NCBI GenBank assembly: GCA_014859835.1
Contig: JACZKW010000093.1
Coordinates: 1 to 18,804 of the forward strand
DNA length: 18,804 bases
Origin: UBA9653 sp014859835
GTDB taxonomy: Archaea; Thermoplasmatota; Thermoplasmata; UBA10834
Reading direction: 5' to 3'
Shown: positions 14,792 to 18,804 of the stretch, piece by piece
How the letters are laid out: each line of letters begins with the position of its first letter
Numbering within the stretch: position 1 is the first letter of the stretch
The notes under the pieces: generated by a model
Told to the model about the DNA's origin: nothing
The model's database searches: none
The model's input: the letters and a program-made list of their open reading frames with translations, nothing else
Program-made: the position numbers and the translations under genes

Positions 14792-16321
14792 CTACGACGA
14801 CAGTTCGAGTATGAACTCGTATGCTTCCAGTCCAAGCGCAGTGTCCGATCCCATAAGTGCCGATACCGCTCCGTCAGTGTCTCCATCAGCTATCGCCTCG
14901 GCAGCGATCGTCTCCGCCTCCGCGTTCTTCTCGAAGGCCCCGGACTCCCACTCGGTCAGCACCGGCGCGAGATCTATCCAGGCCTCGAACGTCCCCTCCC
15001 TGAGCAGGCTCGCGGACTTCCATACAGTGCCGTCGACATACGCCGAGAGCGTCCCGACGAGTTCTCCTGGACGCTCCATGAGGCCGTTGTGGAGGGGGAA
15101 GTAGGGCGTATACCCAGGGTTGTTGATGGCAGTCCACATGACCGACATGAGGGACGGGTTCTCGGGGTCTATCTCGAACACTCCCGCAGCGACGGTCCTG
15201 ATGTTGCATATCGAGAACCCTGGCCAACCGAAGCCCCATGTGCCCCAGGGCATCTCGTCAAGATGCTTTTCGATGATCTCCCACGGCTGCGAGTTGCCGT
15301 AGTCGTCCACATCCCTCGTGAACGACACGAGGTCCTGGGCTGTGACGATGTCGTCATTCTCCGAGAGCAGCTCGTAGGCGCGGTCCATCCTGGAGACCGA
15401 AGGGACCCAGAAGTACCCGAACTCATCGTTCACGACCCAGTCGAAGAACGGCTGCAACGTGTAATGGTTCGTGTGCACAGCGACGCCGTCCGTTATCTCT
15501 TGCCAAACGGTGTCCTCGCCATCCTCGGTCTGGTAGCACGACGATACCGCCTCTATGAATGCAGCTGAGTCCTTGTCCGCGACCATGACGCTTGTGCCCC
15601 CGTACTTGTCGACGGCGCGGACGAGCTCGATCGCCTCGTCTACGGTCGAGCACATCTCGAGCACGTAGCGGTTAAGGGGGTTCTCTTCCCAGCCGCCCTC
15701 GAAAAACTCGGGCACGGGCACCCAGTTGTTACCGTCGCTTAGGCCCGCATCGTTGAGGCCGAATGAGATGCCCCAGTCACCCGCACCCGCGACGGCAATG
15801 AACCCGTGCCTTTCGCCTATGGGTTCGACGACGAGGAGTACGTTCGGGCAATTCGCGTCCCTCGTCTTCGACGCGAGCGTGTTTCCAGTCACGGAGCCCG
15901 ACCCGACGGCGACGAGTATCGTACAGCCGTCATGGCTTCGAACGGAGGAGTCGAACATGTTCATCGCAAGGAGCTCGCTGAAGTCCACGCCCGAGGCGGC
16001 TGCCATGGCGCGTATCTCCGTGATCATGTGCTCAGGCATCGACGCAGACAACGACACGGCCCGAGCGGCCATGGCCCCCTTGTCCATTCCTTTGGCCGTG
16101 GCCTCCTTCCAGAACCCGTTCAGGTTGTCCCTAATCATCGGACCGACGGCATGGCCGTAGGCCGTCCCGCGCTCTTCCGGCGTGCCCGAGAGCACCACGA
16201 CGGGCATCCCGTCGATCACGGGCAAGGCGGCTTCCGAGCCCTCGGAGCTGACGGGCACGAACGCCATGAGACACAACGCGGTCGCTACACATACTGCAAA
16301 TGATACACAAGACGCGCTAAT
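14792..16321 (-). CDS. Exported C45-family (acyltransferase-like Ntn) hydrolase
   Basis: The protein resembles the C45 peptidase/acyl-CoA:6-aminopenicillanate acyltransferase-like group of Ntn hydrolases: self-cleavage before a cysteine frees the nucleophile, which hydrolyses or transfers an acyl-amide. The expected SHDGCT site is present (Cys118 counted from TTG 16276, Cys133 from the start below), followed by GNTLASKTRD and a long alpha/beta core. From TTG 16276 the hydrophobic N-terminus is cut short; reading on, ATT 16321 gives a full signal peptide (MSASCVSFAVCVATALCLMA) and has GGGGGAG 6 bases upstream, so I take ATT as the start. The upstream frame meets TAG a few codons before. The substrate is unknown; an exported amide or peptide hydrolase fits the neighbouring protease. 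Confidence 0.82.
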   Translation of the reverse strand: MSASCVSFAVCVATALCLMAFVPVSSEGSEAALPVIDGMPVVVLSGTPEERGTAYGHAVGPMIRDNLNGFWKEATAKGMDKGAMAARAVSLSASMPEHMITEIRAMAAASGVDFSELLAMNMFDSSVRSHDGCTILVAVGSGSVTGNTLASKTRDANCPNVLLVVEPIGERHGFIAVAGAGDWGISFGLNDAGLSDGNNWVPVPEFFEGGWEENPLNRYVLEMCSTVDEAIELVRAVDKYGGTSVMVADKDSAAFIEAVSSCYQTEDGEDTVWQEITDGVAVHTNHYTLQPFFDWVVNDEFGYFWVPSVSRMDRAYELLSENDDIVTAQDLVSFTRDVDDYGNSQPWEIIEKHLDEMPWGTWGFGWPGFSICNIRTVAAGVFEIDPENPSLMSVMWTAINNPGYTPYFPLHNGLMERPGELVGTLSAYVDGTVWKSASLLREGTFEAWIDLAPVLTEWESGAFEKNAEAETIAAEAIADGDTDGAVSALMGSDTALGLEAYEFILELSS

Positions 16322-16389
16322 GCGATACTCCCCCTACCACGCAGGCTTCCGGCCGATGTGCTCGGCCTGACTGCCCGCGCTCCGATACC

Positions 16390-16451
16390 CTGACCGCAGT
16401 ACATGCTAGAAATCGGTTGCGGTCAGTGCGATTGTCCGACGCGACGTCGGA
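16390..16451 (+). promoter_or_regulatory. Two adjacent hairpins upstream of the radical SAM gene
   Basis: The first has 9-base perfect arms with a 19-base loop that could extend by G-U pairs; the second has 7-base arms and a 3-base loop. They may form an operator pair, an RNA leader, or a terminator. Nothing further can be read from the sequence. Confidence 0.4.
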
Positions 16452-16501
16452 GTGCCGAAACGCCATTCGACCAGATCATCCGAGACCATCGAGGAAGGGC
16501 G

Positions 16502-16606
16502 ATGGGGAGGTCTAGTTACCGACGCAAAGACCCTCTGGTTGGAATCGAGCAGGACCCTTGGGCATCATATGGCATGCCCCCTGTGCAGCCGGCGAAGGTC
16601 AAATAA
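16502..16606 (+). CDS. Possible 34-residue peptide just before the radical SAM gene
   Basis: ATG 16502 lies in CGAGGAAGGGCGATG, 14 of 15 bases equal to the start context of the ORFs at 381 and 12060. The peptide begins MGRSSYRRKDPLVGIEQDPW, loosely like the basic-then-acidic head of those ORFs, and ends VQPAKVK at TAA, six bases before the first radical SAM ATG. It has aromatic residues but no cysteine. A radical SAM substrate peptide is one possibility; a chance frame is another. Confidence 0.25.
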   Translation: MGRSSYRRKDPLVGIEQDPWASYGMPPVQPAKVK

Positions 16607-16612
16607 CCTATC

Positions 16613-17554
16613 ATGCGCTTCCGTTCCATGGTCTGTCAGATGTCTCCCGTAGAACTGTCCGGCGTCCATCTCCTGCTCACCTACAAATGCCTCTACGAGT
16701 GCGACCACTGCTTCGTATGGAGCGGCCCTGGCGCCAAGGGCACGATGACCCTTGCCCAGGTCGAGAACATCATCGAGCAGGCACATGACATACCTACCGT
16801 CACACGCGTGTACTTCGAGGGAGGGGAACCATTCCTTTTCTATCCCCTCCTGCGAAGAGGTATCGAACTCGCGAGGAAGCACTCCCTGGAAGTGGGCGTG
16901 GTCACCAACGCGTACTTCGCCACTGACGACGGGGCGGCCGACCTTTGGCTCAGGCCATTGAGTGAGATGGGGATATCTGACCTTAGTCTCAGCACGGACG
17001 TCCATCACGGCACCGGAGAAGAGAAGGACATGGTGTTGAGGGCGAGGATGGCTGCCGAGAAGCTAGGGATACCGACGGGAGTCATAGAGATCGAAGAGGT
17101 CGAACAGCTCTCGTGCTCAGGACCAAAAGACGGATCGAAGGGGCAACTGTGCTTCAGAGGCAGGGCGGCTGAGAAGCTCGCGGGAAAGGTCAAGAAGAAA
17201 CCCTGGAAGACCTTCGATGCCTGCCCCGAGGAGCCACCGGCGATCGGCAGAGTCCATGTCGACCCCTACGGTAATGTGCTGTTCTGTCAAGGGATATCCG
17301 TCGGCAATGCATGGAAGAAGCCGCTCAAGAAGATCATGGCGGAATTGGAGCCCGAGAAGCATCCGATCATCGGTCCTCTGATGAAGGGTGGACCAGCGGA
17401 ACTTGCGAGGCGATTTGGCGTGACTCCAAAAAGGACCTACGCGGACGCGTGTCACATGTGCTATGAGGTCAGGCGTGTGCTAAGAGATCGACAGGCAGTC
17501 AAGGGGATTCTGGTACCCGACCAGCTGTATGGCATTACGTCTGAGAGCAGATAG
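16613..17554 (+). CDS. Radical SAM protein with extra C-terminal cysteine cluster
   Basis: A protein of about 313 residues with the radical SAM cluster motif CLYECDHC (Cys26, Cys30, Cys33, CX3CX2C) and the SAM-contacting FEGGEPF near residues 68-74. Later cysteines at 168, 180, 204 (DACPEEP), 225 (DPYGNVLFCQG), 280 and 283 (DACHMC) suggest a SPASM or twitch-like auxiliary Fe-S site. Such enzymes modify peptides, proteins or cofactors; the reaction is not readable. Start: ATG 16613 is the longest; ATG 16628 would suit a leaderless message from the AT-rich CAAATAAC at 16598-16605, and both lack a ribosome site. It is divergent from the C45 gene and converges on the clostripain gene. Confidence 0.87.
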   Translation: MRFRSMVCQMSPVELSGVHLLLTYKCLYECDHCFVWSGPGAKGTMTLAQVENIIEQAHDIPTVTRVYFEGGEPFLFYPLLRRGIELARKHSLEVGVVTNAYFATDDGAADLWLRPLSEMGISDLSLSTDVHHGTGEEKDMVLRARMAAEKLGIPTGVIEIEEVEQLSCSGPKDGSKGQLCFRGRAAEKLAGKVKKKPWKTFDACPEEPPAIGRVHVDPYGNVLFCQGISVGNAWKKPLKKIMAELEPEKHPIIGPLMKGGPAELARRFGVTPKRTYADACHMCYEVRRVLRDRQAVKGILVPDQLYGITSESR

Positions 17555-17698
17555 TGTTCTCTGAATATCAGAAGGAGTCACTACTTCGACAGAGCCTTCG
17601 GCCTCGAAGAAGTCATCAAAACTACCAAATCGATTTCGTTAGCTAGAGAAATGGTCTGAGAAAATCGAGTAAATGGTTTGGTGTGTTTCACTGGGGCT

Positions 17699-18804
17699 CT
17701 AGGCCACGCCCCAATACGTCTCGAGGAACGTCCACCAGCCACTGCTCGGGAACTCGAAGGTCATGTATGGCTCGTACATGTAAGCAGTCCAGCTGCTCGT
17801 AATGTACATGCTGTACGACGGTGGGAACATTATTCCCATGCCCATATAGCCGAACAAATCGCTGTTCTTCGTTATGCCCATGCCGATCATGCATGCCTCG
17901 TAGGCGGAGAACACATTGACACACGCAACCGCGGCGGGGTCGTTCTTCTCGAGGTTGTTCATGATGTACCCGACGAAAGTGGGCATGTCTATCCTGCCAA
18001 CTGCTGTCGAGCCCGCGGGCGTCGTAGAAGACCGACGAGCTGCGGATATAACCGAGCTGTACGAGTCGATGTCCTCTGCGAGCGTGTCCGCCAGCATCAG
18101 GACCGCCTGGCCCAACGCCTCGACCTCGGACATCTTGAACACCGACTGCGTCGTCAGTATCTCCCACTGGAACGGCGGAACGCTGAACTCGTCCGTGTAC
18201 TCATCGACGATGATGAGGCTCAGCTCCTCCTCGTCCATGTAAGGGTTTCCATTGAGCCTGAGCAGTATATCGTCGTATGTGAAGCCACGATAACCGATGC
18301 CGCTCTCGCTCGCGACCATGTAATCCGCGTCAAGACCTTTGACGCTGTACTCATACACCGTCTCCATCTGACCGACGGAACACTCGTCCGTGGCAAAGAT
18401 GTCCACATGGTGGCCCTTGAGCGCTGAGATGGCCTCGTGGTGCGAGAGCCAATCGCCGCCCCATTCATCGTCACCTGGCAAGCCGTCCTCCATGGTCTGA
18501 TCCCACGCGACCCCATCCAGGCCCGCGCCGTGGTCCCAGAAGAATAAGAGCATGTGCTCAGAAGGGTAGTTGGCCACGCTGTAGTCCACGAACTGTCCTA
18601 GCGTCTCCTCGTCGCCCATGTTGACCTCTCCGAGATCCTTGAGGGTGACTAGGTCATGACCGTCGATGGCCTTCAGGTAGGCTGACTCGTTGAGCGTATC
18701 CATCAGTATGAGGACGTTGACTTCCGTGCTGGAGCCGCCTGTTTTCAGCTCCTCGAGGTCCGTTTCAATGAGTTCGGACAAGTCGTTGTCCGCGGCCATA
18801 TACA
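17699..18804 (-). CDS. Clostripain-like (C11 family) cysteine protease, N-terminus outside window
   Basis: The frame continues past base 18804; its first visible residues YMAADNDLSEL match the usual N-terminal strand of C11 proteases (family form VYMAADNDLE), so about the signal peptide and a few strands are missing. The His of the catalytic pair lies in FFWDHGAGLDG (His90 counted from the Met at 18799) and the Cys in IFATDECSVGQ (Cys140), in the order and spacing of the clan CD fold. C11 enzymes are usually secreted and cut after Arg or Lys. About 370 residues are visible and it ends in TYWGVA at TAG. It is probably an extracellular protease that feeds peptides to the cell. Confidence 0.88.
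   Translation of the reverse strand, partial: YMAADNDLSELIETDLEELKTGGSSTEVNVLILMDTLNESAYLKAIDGHDLVTLKDLGEVNMGDEETLGQFVDYSVANYPSEHMLLFFWDHGAGLDGVAWDQTMEDGLPGDDEWGGDWLSHHEAISALKGHHVDIFATDECSVGQMETVYEYSVKGLDADYMVASESGIGYRGFTYDDILLRLNGNPYMDEEELSLIIVDEYTDEFSVPPFQWEILTTQSVFKMSEVEALGQAVLMLADTLAEDIDSYSSVISAARRSSTTPAGSTAVGRIDMPTFVGYIMNNLEKNDPAAVACVNVFSAYEACMIGMGITKNSDLFGYMGMGIMFPPSYSMYITSSWTAYMYEPYMTFEFPSSGWWTFLETYWGVA

Larger units (their letters stand above)
16322..16612. other. Divergent region with two hairpins and repeat-like copy F
   Basis: Between the C45 gene and the radical SAM gene. CTGACCGCA (16390-16398) and TGCGGTCAG (16418-16426) are perfect 9-base inverted arms; a second hairpin TCCGACG-CGA-CGTCGGA spans 16435-16451. 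Then come GACCATCGAGGAAGGGCGATG (16483-16504), matching the ribosome site and start of the repeat ORFs, and a 34-residue frame. A TATA-like CAAATAAC lies at about 16598-16605. Confidence 0.5.

Noticed and set aside
14477..15568. 363-residue open frame on the plus strand
   Set aside because: It is antisense to the C45 gene, rich in Arg/Pro/Ser without any family motif, and has no promoter or ribosome site.
1..18804. CRISPR array, transposase, integrase or rRNA
   Set aside because: No regularly spaced identical repeats, no transposase or integrase motifs and no rRNA-like sequence were seen; the repeats present are few and dispersed.

Overview
The window looks like an archaeal chromosome segment, most likely a Thermoplasmatota-type heterotroph of the kind found in sediments. 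This is inferred. Promoters are AT-rich TATA elements about 25 bases before likely transcription starts, ribosome sites follow GGAGG, one lipid-exposed binding protein is anchored by a C-terminal membrane helix after PKD and beta domains, and the content (non-pyrrolysine MttB homologues, oligopeptide ABC transporter, clostripain) fits protein- and methyl-compound-using archaea. None of this fixes the taxon.

Layout. 1-95: tail of a zinc-ribbon gene. 96-632: non-coding or small-ORF region with repeat copy A. 633-11504: a metabolic module made of three trimethylamine-methyltransferase (MttB) family genes, an oligopeptide-type ABC transporter (surface binding protein plus two permeases) and an M24 metallopeptidase/creatinase-family enzyme. 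11505-12302: a long intergenic region with repeat copy B, nearly identical to A. 12303-14528: a low-molecular-weight phosphatase of the arginine-phosphatase type, an exported PHP-domain protein and a GYD-domain protein. 14792-18804: an exported C45 Ntn-type hydrolase, a radical SAM protein with extra cysteines, and the C-terminal bulk of a C11 clostripain-family protease running off the right end.

How it may work together (inference). The binding protein and permeases would import a peptide-like or amine-containing solute. MttB homologues would pass methyl groups from a methylated amine to a corrinoid protein that is not in the window. The M24 enzyme would hydrolyse a C-N or Xaa-Pro type bond in the same compound. 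The exported C45 and C11 hydrolases could supply extracellular substrates. The ATPases of the transporter and the corrinoid protein are absent here.

The most unusual signal is a dispersed repeat family in the intergenic regions. Copies A (361-455) and B (12040-12134) match at 93 of 95 bases and bracket the methyltransferase/transporter/M24 module as direct repeats. Both contain an ATG with a good ribosome site and an open frame whose first 25 residues are identical, followed by unrelated tails. More diverged pieces lie near 2121, 11511, 14067, 14583 and 16485. UAG ends 8 of the 14 main genes and UAA none, which argues that this genome does not decode UAG as pyrrolysine.
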